DNA of 64,000 bases from Desulfobacca sp. (GTDB lineage Bacteria > Desulfobacterota > Desulfobaccia > Desulfobaccales > Desulfobaccaceae): assembly GCA_020725545.1 (NCBI GenBank), contig DYEV01000030.1, positions 124,001 to 188,000 on the forward strand, in the 5' to 3' direction. The translations under genes and the position numbers were made by a program. Under the pieces are notes generated by a model. That model saw nothing but the letters and a program-made list of their open reading frames with translations. It made no database searches and was not told the origin of the DNA. Within the stretch, counting starts at the first letter, position 1. Every line of letters begins with the position of its first letter. This document shows, piece after piece, positions 35,156 to 43,239 of the stretch.

Positions 35156-35368
35156 ATGACTACTGGCAAAGGGATGGTTCGACAACGACCGCTGCACTAT
35201 TTTGCCGTGCAGGTGGCGGTGGTAGAGGCCCGGCCGGGGGAGTCCAATGAGGAGGCCTGGCGCCGCCATATACGCCAGCACCCACAGGATCGCCAGGCAA
35301 CGGTCAAGATCTTTAACCGCTGCTCCGAGGCGAGCGGTGCACGGCTGGATGATCGTTCGCCGGTATGA
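35156..35368 (+). CDS. Small conserved-looking protein, unrecognised
   Basis: 70 residues with AAGGAG 7 bases before ATG. The core HYFAVQVAVVEARPGESNEE and WRRHIRQHPQD..ATVKIFNR reads like a compact alpha/beta domain, soluble and charged. I believe similar small proteins occur in other Desulfobacterota but cannot name a family. Neighbour on the right is a Rho_N-type small protein. Confidence 0.6.
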   Translation: MTTGKGMVRQRPLHYFAVQVAVVEARPGESNEEAWRRHIRQHPQDRQATVKIFNRCSEASGARLDDRSPV

Positions 35369-35547
35369 AGAGTTAGTTTCCCTCCGGTAGGGCCTTGCTA
35401 AGGGGTTAGTCCCTGGCGGCACGGGTCTCAGACCCGCCCCTGCCAAAGAATTTTCACCTCTTGTTCTTGCTTGACCTGGCAAAAACGGTGGCTTCCGGAT
35501 AAACACTGGTTAGAGAGCAGAGATATTGGCTTGGATGAGGGAGAACA

Positions 35548-35739
35548 ATGACGATAAAGGAAATTCGGGCCTTGGCCCAAAGGCGCGGCTTGAAAAATTA
35601 TGGCAGATTGAAGAAGGCCGATCTGATCCGGGCCTTGCAACTCCAAGAGGGCAACGCCCCCTGTTTTCAGGCTATTCCTGGTTGTGGGGAGCAGGCTTGC
35701 CTGTGGTGGGCTGATTGTCAGACTCAGTCAACCCCCTAA
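35548..35739 (+). CDS. Small Rho N-terminal/SAP-like domain protein
   Basis: 63 residues. TIKEIRALAQRRGLKNYGRLKKADLIRALQ is the Rho_N/SAP helix-extended-helix motif, expected to bind nucleic acid. The C-terminal half has four Cys (CFQAIPGC..C..C), which may bind metal. GAGGGAGA lies just upstream. A terminator follows at 35773. Confidence 0.75.
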   Translation: MTIKEIRALAQRRGLKNYGRLKKADLIRALQLQEGNAPCFQAIPGCGEQACLWWADCQTQSTP

Positions 35740-35772
35740 AAAACGAGGGGACAGAGCCAGACCGAACAAAGC

Positions 35773-35800
35773 GGGGGAGCTTAAGCTCTCCTTTTTTTTT
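35773..35800 (+). terminator. Rho-independent terminator
   Basis: GGGGGAGC-TTAA-GCTCTCC with one mismatch, then nine Ts. It ends the plus-strand unit facing thiC. Confidence 0.75.
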
Positions 35801-35916
35801 GGGCTGAACCTGGCGCAAGATAGGGCTGGCGTATGGCGCACCTCTTCCAAGAAATCTGGGCGAGCCAGCGGCCCGCCCTGACGATCTTCGTGCCCCCACT
35901 GCTTTTGCCGGCCGCC

Positions 35917-37194
35917 TCAGGAGTCGCCGCCTTCGATGCGGTCGTCGAAAATCTTCATGGCGCAAAAACGGCCACACATGGTGCACTGGTCTTCTCTGGC
36001 CTGGCTCAGGTCTCGGTAGAGCCGGGCTTTATCCGGGTTCATGGCCAGGGCGATCTGGGTATCCCAATCCAAGGCCCGGCGGGCCTGAGACATTTTGAGG
36101 TCCCAGTCGGCGGCGCCGGGCAGACCCCGGGCGATATCAGCGGCATGGGCGGCGATGCGGGAGGCGATGACGCCGTCGATGACATCCTGGACCTCGGGCA
36201 GTTTCAAATGTTCCGCCGGGGTCACATAGCAGAGGAAGGCGGCTCCCAGGCTGGCGGCCAAGGTGCCACCGATGGCCCCAGCGATGTGGTCATACCCTGC
36301 GGCCACATCGGTGACCAACGGCCCCAGGACATAGAAGGGGGCGCCGTGGCAATATTTCTGCTGCAGGCGGATGTTTTTCTTGATTTGATGAAAGGGGACG
36401 TGGCCGGGGCCTTCGATGATCACCTGGACGCCGGCGGCCCAGGCCCGTTTAGTCAACTCACCCAAAATCTTGAGCTCTTGGAACTGGGCCTTGTCGCCGG
36501 CGTCGGCCAGGCAGCCGGGGCGGAGACCATCCCCCAGGCTGAGGGTGACGTCATAGGTGCGGGCGATCCGGAGCAGTTCATCAAAGTGGGCGTACAAGGG
36601 GTTTTCCTGTTGAAAGCGGCGCATCCAGGCCACGAGAAAGGAGCCGCCCCGGGAAACGACCCCGGTCACCCGTTTTTTCAGCAAGTTCAGGGCTTGGCGG
36701 GTGACGCCGCAATGCACGGTGACAAAGTCCACCCCTTGTTGGGCATGCAAACGCACAGCTTCGATGATATCATCGGCTTGCACGTCCGCCAAGCTGTCGG
36801 CTTCGGCCATGACTTGGTAAATGGGCACGGTCCCGAAAGGTGCCGGGCATTGGGCCAGCAGTTCGGTGCGGATGGCGTTCAAGTCGCCGCCGGTGGAGAG
36901 ATCCATGACCGTATGCGCGCCGTAGCGCAGGGCGGCAGCCAGTTTGGCCTTTTCCTTCTCGAGGTTGATATCATGGGGGGAGGTGCCGATATTGGCATTG
37001 ATCTTGACCCGCACCCCGGCGCCGATGGCAATGGGGTCAAGATGGCGATGCCCGATATTGGCGGGCAGGGCGATGGTCCCCCGGGCCAAGCCGTCCCGGA
37101 TAAATGCCGGGGGCACCCCCTCTTTTGCTGCGGCACTGATCATGGCCGGGGTGATGGTGCCGGCCACGGCTGCTTCCCTTTGGGTCATACACAC
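35917..37194 (-). CDS. thiC: Phosphomethylpyrimidine synthase ThiC
   Basis: 425 residues, the short bacterial form. The C-terminal radical SAM motif CTMCGRFC binds the 4Fe-4S cluster; DLSTGGDL, PVGTVPIYQ-like FGTVPIYQ and EGPGHVP are further signatures. It converts aminoimidazole ribotide to HMP phosphate for thiamine. GGGAG is 6 bases upstream. I looked for a TPP riboswitch in the leader and did not find its conserved core. Confidence 0.96.
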   Translation of the reverse strand: MCMTQREAAVAGTITPAMISAAAKEGVPPAFIRDGLARGTIALPANIGHRHLDPIAIGAGVRVKINANIGTSPHDINLEKEKAKLAAALRYGAHTVMDLSTGGDLNAIRTELLAQCPAPFGTVPIYQVMAEADSLADVQADDIIEAVRLHAQQGVDFVTVHCGVTRQALNLLKKRVTGVVSRGGSFLVAWMRRFQQENPLYAHFDELLRIARTYDVTLSLGDGLRPGCLADAGDKAQFQELKILGELTKRAWAAGVQVIIEGPGHVPFHQIKKNIRLQQKYCHGAPFYVLGPLVTDVAAGYDHIAGAIGGTLAASLGAAFLCYVTPAEHLKLPEVQDVIDGVIASRIAAHAADIARGLPGAADWDLKMSQARRALDWDTQIALAMNPDKARLYRDLSQAREDQCTMCGRFCAMKIFDDRIEGGDS

Positions 37195-37308
37195 TCCCTA
37201 CGAAAACCTTTCTTGCCCTGCTGACTGCTGAAGGCAGTGGCGCCGAAGCATCCCAGGCGCTTTATGATATTGTAACAAATGCTGGAGCAAAAAGAAAGTC
37301 GGCGTTGG

Positions 37309-37548
37309 CCGATCAGGCGATATGGGCCGATCAGGCGATCGCGGCCGATCTGGAGATCGGCGCTACGGGTGTGGGGGGCGTTGGCCGATCAGGAGATCGC
37401 AGCCGATCTGGAGATCGGCGCCACGGGTGTGGGGGGTGCTTGCCGATCAGGAGATCGCGGCCGATCTGGAGATCGGCGCTACGGGTGTGGGGGGTGCTTG
37501 CCGATCAGGAGATCGCGGCCGATCTGGAGATCGGCGCTACGGGTTGGG
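37309..37548 (+). repeat. 58-bp tandem repeat, four copies plus a partial
   Basis: CCGATCAGG recurs at 37327, 37385, 37443 and 37501, exactly 58 bases apart, with an extra partial unit at 37309. Each unit contains the perfect hairpin CCGATCT-GG-AGATCGG. Copies differ at only a few positions. Because 58 is not a multiple of three and no stop falls in any forward frame, three overlapping open frames arise; I treat them as by-products. It occupies the gap between thiC and the DUF1992 gene. Confidence 0.95.
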
Positions 37549-37672
37549 ATTGTTTTTTTCCCTTGCCGGGGCACAATCCCATGGTTTTTCCAGCGGTCTT
37601 GTTTTATGATAGAAACAATGGCTAGTGGTTGAGAACTTCAAAGCTATCGCCCGTGCGGCGACCGAAGGAGAG

Positions 37673-38065
37673 ATGGGGTTGCTCGCTTTTCAAAGAATCG
37701 CTGAAAGCCGTATCCAGGAGGCGATCCAGGACGGGGTTTTCGATAACTTGGCCGGCAAAGGCCAGCCTCTGGAACTGTCTGACGACCGGGATATTCCCCC
37801 GGAACTGCGCCTGGCCTACAAGATTCTGAAAATGGCCGATTGTTTGCCGCCGGAATTGCACCTCCAGAAAGAGATCCTCACCCTGCAGGAGATGTTGGCG
37901 GGGCTTCCGGATGAAGCCGCCAAGTTACAGCAGATGCGGCGTTTGCAGTTTCTTACCATGAAGTTGAATATGATGCGCCGGGTTTCGCCGTTGCTGCAGG
38001 AGCATTCCGAATATCAGAGGAAGGTCCTGGAAAAACTGGATCGCCTGCCCCGGAACCAGAAGTGA
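37673..38065 (+). CDS. DUF1992 (DnaJ-homologue subfamily C member 28 conserved domain) protein
   Basis: 130 residues. AESRIQEAIQDGVFDNLAGKGQPL and DIPPELRLAYKILK are the DUF1992 signature. ATG 37673 follows GAAGGAGAG; codons before it are not conserved. The second half is helical and Leu/Met/Gln-rich. Function unknown, cytoplasmic. Confidence 0.9.
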   Translation: MGLLAFQRIAESRIQEAIQDGVFDNLAGKGQPLELSDDRDIPPELRLAYKILKMADCLPPELHLQKEILTLQEMLAGLPDEAAKLQQMRRLQFLTMKLNMMRRVSPLLQEHSEYQRKVLEKLDRLPRNQK

Positions 38066-38125
38066 AAGGTCCGGGGCTGGCAAGGGCGGAGAATCCATAA
38101 TCTCTTACCTCACCGAGGTCTTGGC

Positions 38126-38698
38126 ATGCGTCAGCGGTTACTTACCATTCTCTGTGAACAGGCCTATTTCCGGCAGCCGGTGATCCTGTCTTCCGGGCAA
38201 GAGAGTCAGTATTATATTGATTGTCGGCGGGTGACGTTATCCGCCGAAGGGGCCTTTCTGACGGCCAAACTGATGCTGGCGGCGTTGGCGGGGACCGGGG
38301 TACAGGCCATTGGCGGTCTCACTCTGGGGGCCGATCCCATTGTGGCGGCCGTGGCGGCTTTGAGTTTTGGGGAAGGCCAGCCGCTCCAGGGTTTTCTCAT
38401 CCGCAAGGAGGCCAAGAAACACGGGCAACGCCGTTCTCTGGAAGGGCCGGAGCTGCCGCCGGGGACCAAAGTGGCCATTGTGGATGACGTGGCCACCACG
38501 GGCGGCTCCTTGCTCACCGCCATGGCCCGGGTCCAAGAAGAAACCGCTTGGCAGATTACCAAGGTCCTGTGCCTGGTGGATCGGCAGGAAGGGGCGCAGG
38601 CGCGGGTGGCCCAGGCCGGGCACGAACTTATGGCCCTGTTTACGGCCCAGGAACTCGCCGCACACTGGGAGAGGTTAGCGACGACAGGCCGTGTTTGA
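38126..38698 (+). CDS. pyrE: Orotate phosphoribosyltransferase
   Basis: 190 residues. The PRPP-binding motif is VAIVDDVATTGGS, and GGLTLGADPI plus the RKEAKKHG flexible loop match OPRTase. It makes orotidine monophosphate in pyrimidine synthesis. No other pyr gene is near. Its last eight bases overlap the channel gene's GTG start. Confidence 0.94.
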   Translation: MRQRLLTILCEQAYFRQPVILSSGQESQYYIDCRRVTLSAEGAFLTAKLMLAALAGTGVQAIGGLTLGADPIVAAVAALSFGEGQPLQGFLIRKEAKKHGQRRSLEGPELPPGTKVAIVDDVATTGGSLLTAMARVQEETAWQITKVLCLVDRQEGAQARVAQAGHELMALFTAQELAAHWERLATTGRV

Positions 38699-39959
38699 TC
38701 TGAAAACCCTGCTGGCCAAATTTGGGCTGCGACCGCGGCAAAGGCCGGGGGCGGGCGAGGGACGCCGGGGGTGGCCGGGGGGCCACACGGCTCTGGCCAA
38801 TTTTCTCCACCTCCTGCACCAGGAAAAGATTTTCTTCCTGTTGGGCAGCGTTGTTATTCTTATCGTCCTGGGGGGGCTGGGCTACGCCCTGTCGGAGAGC
38901 GGCGAGGCCGAGACCTTTTGGACCCGCCTGGGCCGGGGGGTGTGGTGGGCGATCGTGACCATCACGACGGTGGGCTATGGCGATGTGGTGCCCTTGACCC
39001 TCCCTGGCCGTATTGTCGGCTTTTTCTTGATGCTCTCCGGCCTCATTGCCCTCAGTCTTTTGACGGCGACAGTGGCCTCCATCTTTGTGGAACGGAAATT
39101 TCGCCGGGAGCGAGGTTTGGCAACAATCACTGAACACGATCACATTATTATCCTTGGCTGGAACCGGGGCGGCGAGCAGGTGCTGCGCAATCTCTTCTAT
39201 CGCCTGGAGCCGCAGACCCCGGTGGTCTTAGTTAATATTCTCCCACCGGAACATTTCGAACAACTCCTGCTGACCTTTGCCGAGCGCGATCTCCGTTTTG
39301 TCCGGGGCGATTTTTCCCGGGAAGAGATTCTGGCCAAAACCAATCTGGACAAAGCCCGCCGGGTCATCATCCTGACGGATCGGACTGATGACCAGGTACC
39401 CCGGGAGCAGGTGGATCAGAAGACCTTGTTGGCGGCTTTGGCCGTCAAATCACTGGCCCCCAAGATCCCCATCACCGCCGAGCTCATCTTCTCGGAAAAC
39501 CGCACCCATTTGGAGCGGGCCCATGTGGAGGATATCATCATCCGGGGAGAATATGACAGTTCCCTTATCGCCAGCAGTATTGAATCGGAAGGGCTGTTTA
39601 AGATCATGCAGACGCTGTTGTCGCCTGAGGGAGCCAACTTTTGGACCGTGAAGGTCCCCGCCCGCTTTTATGGCAGGACGGTCCAGGAGTTCGAGGCAGT
39701 CCTGCGGACCGATTATCAGGCTCTGCTCGTGGGCCTCTACACCGAGGGCTACAAAATCCGTCTGGAGGAATTGTTGTCACCGGAACCCACCGCCATAGAC
39801 GAGTTTATTTTCCGCAAGTTCACCGAGGCCGGCAAGACCCATCTCTTCGGCCGCCGCAAGGTTGAGTTTCAGATTAATCCACCGGCCGATCGTCTCCTGG
39901 CCCCCCAAGAAATCGCGGTGGTCATTGCCGCGCAACCGCCTTCTTTTCAGGCCCGCTAG
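38691..39959 (+). CDS. Two-helix K+ channel with RCK/TrkA-N-like domain
   Basis: 422 residues from GTG 38691. Two membrane helices (about 47-66 and 106-131) flank a pore loop with selectivity filter TTVGYGD (92-98). Then a Rossmann/RCK domain starts (IIILGWNRGGEQ, about 150) and continues with a second half resembling CASTOR/POLLUX-type channels (ANFWTVKVPARFYG). Nearby cNMP-binding protein suggests a possible ligand link. Translationally coupled to pyrE although unrelated in function. Confidence 0.88.
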   Translation: MFDLKTLLAKFGLRPRQRPGAGEGRRGWPGGHTALANFLHLLHQEKIFFLLGSVVILIVLGGLGYALSESGEAETFWTRLGRGVWWAIVTITTVGYGDVVPLTLPGRIVGFFLMLSGLIALSLLTATVASIFVERKFRRERGLATITEHDHIIILGWNRGGEQVLRNLFYRLEPQTPVVLVNILPPEHFEQLLLTFAERDLRFVRGDFSREEILAKTNLDKARRVIILTDRTDDQVPREQVDQKTLLAALAVKSLAPKIPITAELIFSENRTHLERAHVEDIIIRGEYDSSLIASSIESEGLFKIMQTLLSPEGANFWTVKVPARFYGRTVQEFEAVLRTDYQALLVGLYTEGYKIRLEELLSPEPTAIDEFIFRKFTEAGKTHLFGRRKVEFQINPPADRLLAPQEIAVVIAAQPPSFQAR

Positions 39960-39968
39960 GAGGGTGTT

Positions 39969-40107
39969 GAAAAAGTATTTTTAGGGGAGGGGGCCAGGGG
40001 GCGCGGCCCCCTCCCCCCTCCCTCAAACCCCTCCCCAACCCTAACGAGGCCTTTCGGCTACGCCAAAAGGCTAAAAAGGGATTTTCTTCCACCTCAAGAG
40101 AATGAGG
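39969..40107. repeat. Dispersed repeat family 2, fullest copy
   Basis: Perfect 11-bp stem GGGAGGGGGCC (39985-39995) with GGCCCCCTCCC (40005-40015), then CCCTCAAACCCCTCCCC, CTTTCGGCTACGCC, AAAAAGGGATTTTC and CACCTCAAGAGAATGAGGG. The end abuts the ATG of the cNMP-binding gene and supplies its GAGGG. The stem could end the channel transcript. Confidence 0.8.
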
Positions 40108-40108
40108 G

Positions 40109-40657
40109 ATGTTTATCAACAGCCTGCTAAAGGGGGGTGCGGTGCTGCCAGAGAGTCAGACGGATTACCTGACTTATATCAGAAGAAACCATATTCTGCG
40201 GGATCTCACCGATGAGGAGCTGCACCTGGTCATAATGGCCACGACGCCGCGCCGGTTCCCGACCGATGCGGTGATCATGCAGGAAGGTGAGGCCGGCGAG
40301 GTCATGTATATCATGTGTGAAGGGTCGGTGGCCATTACGAAACGATTGACTCTGGAGCTGGGTGAAGGCACGCCCCGGGAAAAGGTGATGGTCCGATTCC
40401 GGGCCGAAGAAGGGGTGATTCTGGGGGAGATGGCCCTCATCGAAAGCGAGGTGCGCTCGGCAACGGTGACGGCGCTGACGCCCTGCCTGATGTTGGAACT
40501 CACCAAAGACAAATTTTATCAGATTTTGGAGAAGTATCCGAAAATCGGGGTCAAGATTCTGTTGCGGCTGGCCCAATCTCTGAGCCAACGCCTGCGCAAG
40601 AACAGCGACGAATTGGTCAAGGTGACCACCGCCCTGGCCATTGCCCTGGAGTCTTAA
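40109..40657 (+). CDS. Cyclic nucleotide-binding domain protein
   Basis: 182 residues, a single CRP-type beta-roll. PTDAVIMQEGEAGEVMYIMCEGSV is the cap region and VILGEMALIESEVRSATVTAL the phosphate-binding cassette (Gly-Glu-Met-Ala and Arg). No helix-turn-helix follows, so it is not a transcription factor; a C-terminal helix ends the protein. It could act on the adjacent channel in trans. cAMP, cGMP or other ligand cannot be told. Confidence 0.88.
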   Translation: MFINSLLKGGAVLPESQTDYLTYIRRNHILRDLTDEELHLVIMATTPRRFPTDAVIMQEGEAGEVMYIMCEGSVAITKRLTLELGEGTPREKVMVRFRAEEGVILGEMALIESEVRSATVTALTPCLMLELTKDKFYQILEKYPKIGVKILLRLAQSLSQRLRKNSDELVKVTTALAIALES

Positions 40658-40737
40658 ATGATTGGGAATAGCGACTGTCTTTGAAGTCAGTAATTTTTGG
40701 GTCTAGCCATGCAAAATTTTATTTTCCAGACTGCTTA

Positions 40738-40805
40738 GGTTGAGTCTTTCTTGAGGGGAGGGCCGGGGAAGCAGCGGGCCCCCGCGCTCCCCTCAAACTC
40801 TCCTG
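40738..40805. repeat. Dispersed repeat family 2, truncated copy
   Basis: GAGGGGAG (40753-40760) pairs with a later CTCCCCTC, followed by AAACTCTCCTGCCAACC. The 3' block is missing and a transposase relic begins nearby on the other strand, suggesting disruption by insertion. Confidence 0.5.
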
Positions 40806-40829
40806 CCAACCGCCGCAGCGTTTGGGAGA

Positions 40830-40985
40830 TCAGACCCCGGGGTTCTGCGGCTTCATTACCGAAGGAGACAGACCAACCAAGGCAGCCAGCTTTTTGTTGC
40901 TGAGAACGCCGGGTACCGGCAGTTCCGCCAGCGTCTGGGGGCCGGAGGATTTCAGCAGTTGTGCCAAGCCGTGTTCCATTAACAT
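40830..40985 (-). pseudogene. Relic of an IS110-family transposase (C-terminal fragment)
   Basis: A 51-codon frame reads LAELPVPGVLSNKKLAALVG, closely like the C-terminal domain of IS110/IS116/IS902 transposases (ELPELGxLxxxxIAALVGxAP). It stops soon after the Leu-Ser-Pro that replaces Ala-Pro, and the catalytic N-terminal part is absent. Upstream and downstream show no terminal repeats. Dead fragment. Confidence 0.5.
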
Positions 40986-41009
40986 TTTTTAGAAGAAAAG
41001 GGAGGAGTG

Positions 41010-41504
41010 ATGTTGACGATTCGCGAACTGACAACTGTGCTCGTGGCGCTGACATGCCTCACGATGGTGTTGGCCGGGCCAGCCGGGGCCCAGCTCCCGA
41101 CCAAGCCAGGAGCCGCCGACCTGGGTGGCACCTCCTGGCAGTTTGTGAAGTTCCAGGGCGGGGATGACAAAATACTTACCCCTGACAACAGGGCTAAGTA
41201 TACCATCCACTTCGGGCGCGAGGGGCGTGTACTGGTCCGCTTCGACTGCAATCGAGGCCGCGGCACCTGGACGTCGGCGGGACCGAATCAGTTGACGTTC
41301 GGCCCGCTGGCCCTCACCCGGGCCAAATGTCCGCCGGGCTCGCTGCATGATTTTTTCGTCAAGCAGTGGCCATACATCCGGTCATACATCATGAAAGACG
41401 GCCACCTCTTTTTATCCCTGATGGCCGATGGCGGCATCTTTGAATTCGAGCCCTTGGACAAAAAGCCTCCAGCGTCCAAAAAAAAAGAGACGCCAACGTC
41501 TTGA
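41010..41504 (+). CDS. Exported META-domain protein
   Basis: 164 residues with signal peptide (about 1-27, VLAGPAGA). The body, DLGGTSWQFVKFQGGDD and RFDCNRGRGTWTS through MADGGIFEFEP, matches a META-type domain found in small secreted or periplasmic proteins. GGAGGAG precedes the ATG. The Lys-rich end (KKPPASKKKE) is tail-like. Role unknown. Confidence 0.8.
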   Translation: MLTIRELTTVLVALTCLTMVLAGPAGAQLPTKPGAADLGGTSWQFVKFQGGDDKILTPDNRAKYTIHFGREGRVLVRFDCNRGRGTWTSAGPNQLTFGPLALTRAKCPPGSLHDFFVKQWPYIRSYIMKDGHLFLSLMADGGIFEFEPLDKKPPASKKKETPTS

Positions 41505-41621
41505 TCGGGATCAAGAATCAGGGTGCCGGAACCGGAGTTTTTGCTTGAATCAGCGGTCCGGAATCGATACAATTTAAATAATAAGGATTTGTTGGCGTTC
41601 ACCCCTCGGGAGGGCAAGCTC

Positions 41622-41903
41622 ATGATTAAAGTAATGTTGGAACGCACCATCAAAGGGAAGAATGTCAGCGAGATCGTCCGCCTGCTGCGGCAGCTGCGGG
41701 TCAAGGCCATGCAGCAGCCCGGTTATATCTCGGGTGAGACTTTGCACGCGGTGGATGATCCCAACCATTATTTGGTCATCAGCACCTGGGAAAGCCTCAA
41801 GGATTGGGAAACCTGGTTTAACAACCCGGAACGCCAGGAATTGCATCATGAACTGGAAAAATTGCTGGAGGTCCCGGCCAGGACCAGGGTGTATACCTAT
41901 TAG
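41622..41903 (+). CDS. Antibiotic biosynthesis monooxygenase (ABM) domain protein
   Basis: 93 residues, a single ABM ferredoxin-like fold: MLERTIKGKN, QPGYISGETLH, VISTWESLKDWETWFN. Such small proteins are haem-degrading or quinol monooxygenases, or simply unassigned. GGAGGG is 8 bases before ATG 41622; upstream in-frame codons are not conserved. A terminator follows closely. Confidence 0.88.
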   Translation: MIKVMLERTIKGKNVSEIVRLLRQLRVKAMQQPGYISGETLHAVDDPNHYLVISTWESLKDWETWFNNPERQELHHELEKLLEVPARTRVYTY

Positions 41904-41926
41904 GTTTTTTCCGGGCAGGTGAGAGG

Positions 41927-41957
41927 TAAAGAGGGCGGCGCGAGCCGCCCTCTTTAA
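41927..41957. terminator. Strong bidirectional-looking terminator
   Basis: AAAGAGGGCGGC pairs perfectly with GCCGCCCTCTTT around a GCGA tetraloop. A-tract before and T-tract after make it usable from either side; the plus strand is the relevant one for the ABM gene. Confidence 0.88.
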
Positions 41958-42143
41958 TTCAGGGAAAAGGGAAAGGGGAACGGGGATAAAGCGGTAGCTG
42001 ACTGCCTTAATATAACAACCTTACAGGCCGGGAGGGTAGTAACCACTCGTTGGGTGGGTGGGCGGATAAAAACATTGATTTGCTCAGAAAAATATTATAA
42101 AAAATAAATTTTCGGTAAGATTTGGCGGCAGGCGGGAGCGTCG

Positions 42144-43049
42144 ATGGCAGAGCATCAGGATTGGCTGGCAGCATTTGCCCGACATCTGGAAGTAGAGCGG
42201 GCCCTGGCGGCGCATTCCGTGCGCAATTACTTGAGCGATATCCGGCAGTTCCTGGACTTCCTGGGCAGTCGCATCCCGCCGGTACGGTTGGCGGCCCTGA
42301 CCTATCCAGATCTGCGCGCTTTTCTGGCCGCCCGGCATGGAGTTAACCGCAAAACTTCCGTAGCCCGCAAACTGGCGGCCCTGCGCACTTTCTGCCGTTT
42401 CCTGGTGCGGCAGGGGGTGCTGCCCCATAATATCGCCGCCCTGGCGCCGACGCCGAAGCTGGAGCAGCACCTGCCCAAGTTTCTGACCATTGATGAGGTC
42501 TTTCATCTCCTGGAGGAGACCACCGGGCAGACGGTCTTGGACCTGAGAGATCGGGCCATCCTGGAGCTCTTTTACTCCGGCGGCCTGCGGGTGGCCGAGC
42601 TGGTGGGCCTCAACCTGGCTGACCTGGACCTGGCCGGGCGGCTGGCCAAAGTCCGGGGTAAGGGCGGCAAAGAACGCCTAGTGATGATCGGCACCCCGGC
42701 CTACCATGCCCTGAATCTATACCTGCACGTCCGCCGGGAGCTGGTGACCCCTGACTCCCCGCCCTCGGGGCGGGACGCAGTCTTTCTCAATTACCGGGGG
42801 GGGCGTCTCACCACCCGCAGTGTCGCCCGGCTGGTGGAAAAATGGGCTCTTAAGGCCGGCCTGGGGCAGCCTCTCTCGCCCCACGGCCTGCGCCATACCT
42901 TTGCCACCCATCTTTTGGAAGGACAGGCCGATCTGCGGGCCGTACAAGAGATGTTGGGGCACGCGCAACTCTCAACGACCCAGAAGTACCTGCACGTCAA
43001 TCTGGATTATCTCCTGGACGTCTATGATAAAGCGCATCCCCGTAAGTGA
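42144..43049 (+). CDS. xerC: Tyrosine recombinase XerC
   Basis: 301 residues. N-terminal SAM-like domain (about 5-95) and catalytic domain with Arg149, His247, Arg250, His273 and Tyr282, the full tyrosine-recombinase set. Length and motifs fit chromosome-dimer resolving XerC/CodV. The gene order xerC-hslV-hslU is the widely kept codV-clpQ-clpY arrangement, which supports the name. ATG follows CGGGAGCG. Confidence 0.95.
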   Translation: MAEHQDWLAAFARHLEVERALAAHSVRNYLSDIRQFLDFLGSRIPPVRLAALTYPDLRAFLAARHGVNRKTSVARKLAALRTFCRFLVRQGVLPHNIAALAPTPKLEQHLPKFLTIDEVFHLLEETTGQTVLDLRDRAILELFYSGGLRVAELVGLNLADLDLAGRLAKVRGKGGKERLVMIGTPAYHALNLYLHVRRELVTPDSPPSGRDAVFLNYRGGRLTTRSVARLVEKWALKAGLGQPLSPHGLRHTFATHLLEGQADLRAVQEMLGHAQLSTTQKYLHVNLDYLLDVYDKAHPRK

Positions 43050-43239
43050 GTGGGCAGTGGTCAGTTGCCAGCTGTTAGTTGTTAGAAAATTGGAGGCTTG
43101 GCGCAAGCCGTCGGCCTGACCCATGGTGAGTTTTGCAGCTCCAAGGTGCGAGCCGGCAGCTCGCCCTCGTCCTCTTGGACCAGCATTGACATTGGGTTTC
43201 TTCATGAAAAAGACTACTCTAGACAGCAAGGCAGATAGC

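Noticed and set aside
35917-37194. Early termination or mis-start of thiC because it is only 425 residues
   Set aside because: The short form of ThiC is normal in many anaerobes and all key motifs including the C-terminal cysteines are present.
37195-37310. TPP riboswitch upstream of thiC
   Set aside because: The leader ends with CGTAGGGA, which recalls the 3' end of the TPP motif, but the CTGAGA and GATCTGGATAATGCC elements are missing.
37309-37548. CRISPR array
   Set aside because: Units are contiguous 58-bp copies without unique spacers, and no cas genes are nearby.
37279-37632. Three overlapping open frames across the 58-bp repeat
   Set aside because: They result from a stop-free repeat unit with a length not divisible by three. 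There is no ribosome site and the peptides are just the same DNA read in three frames.
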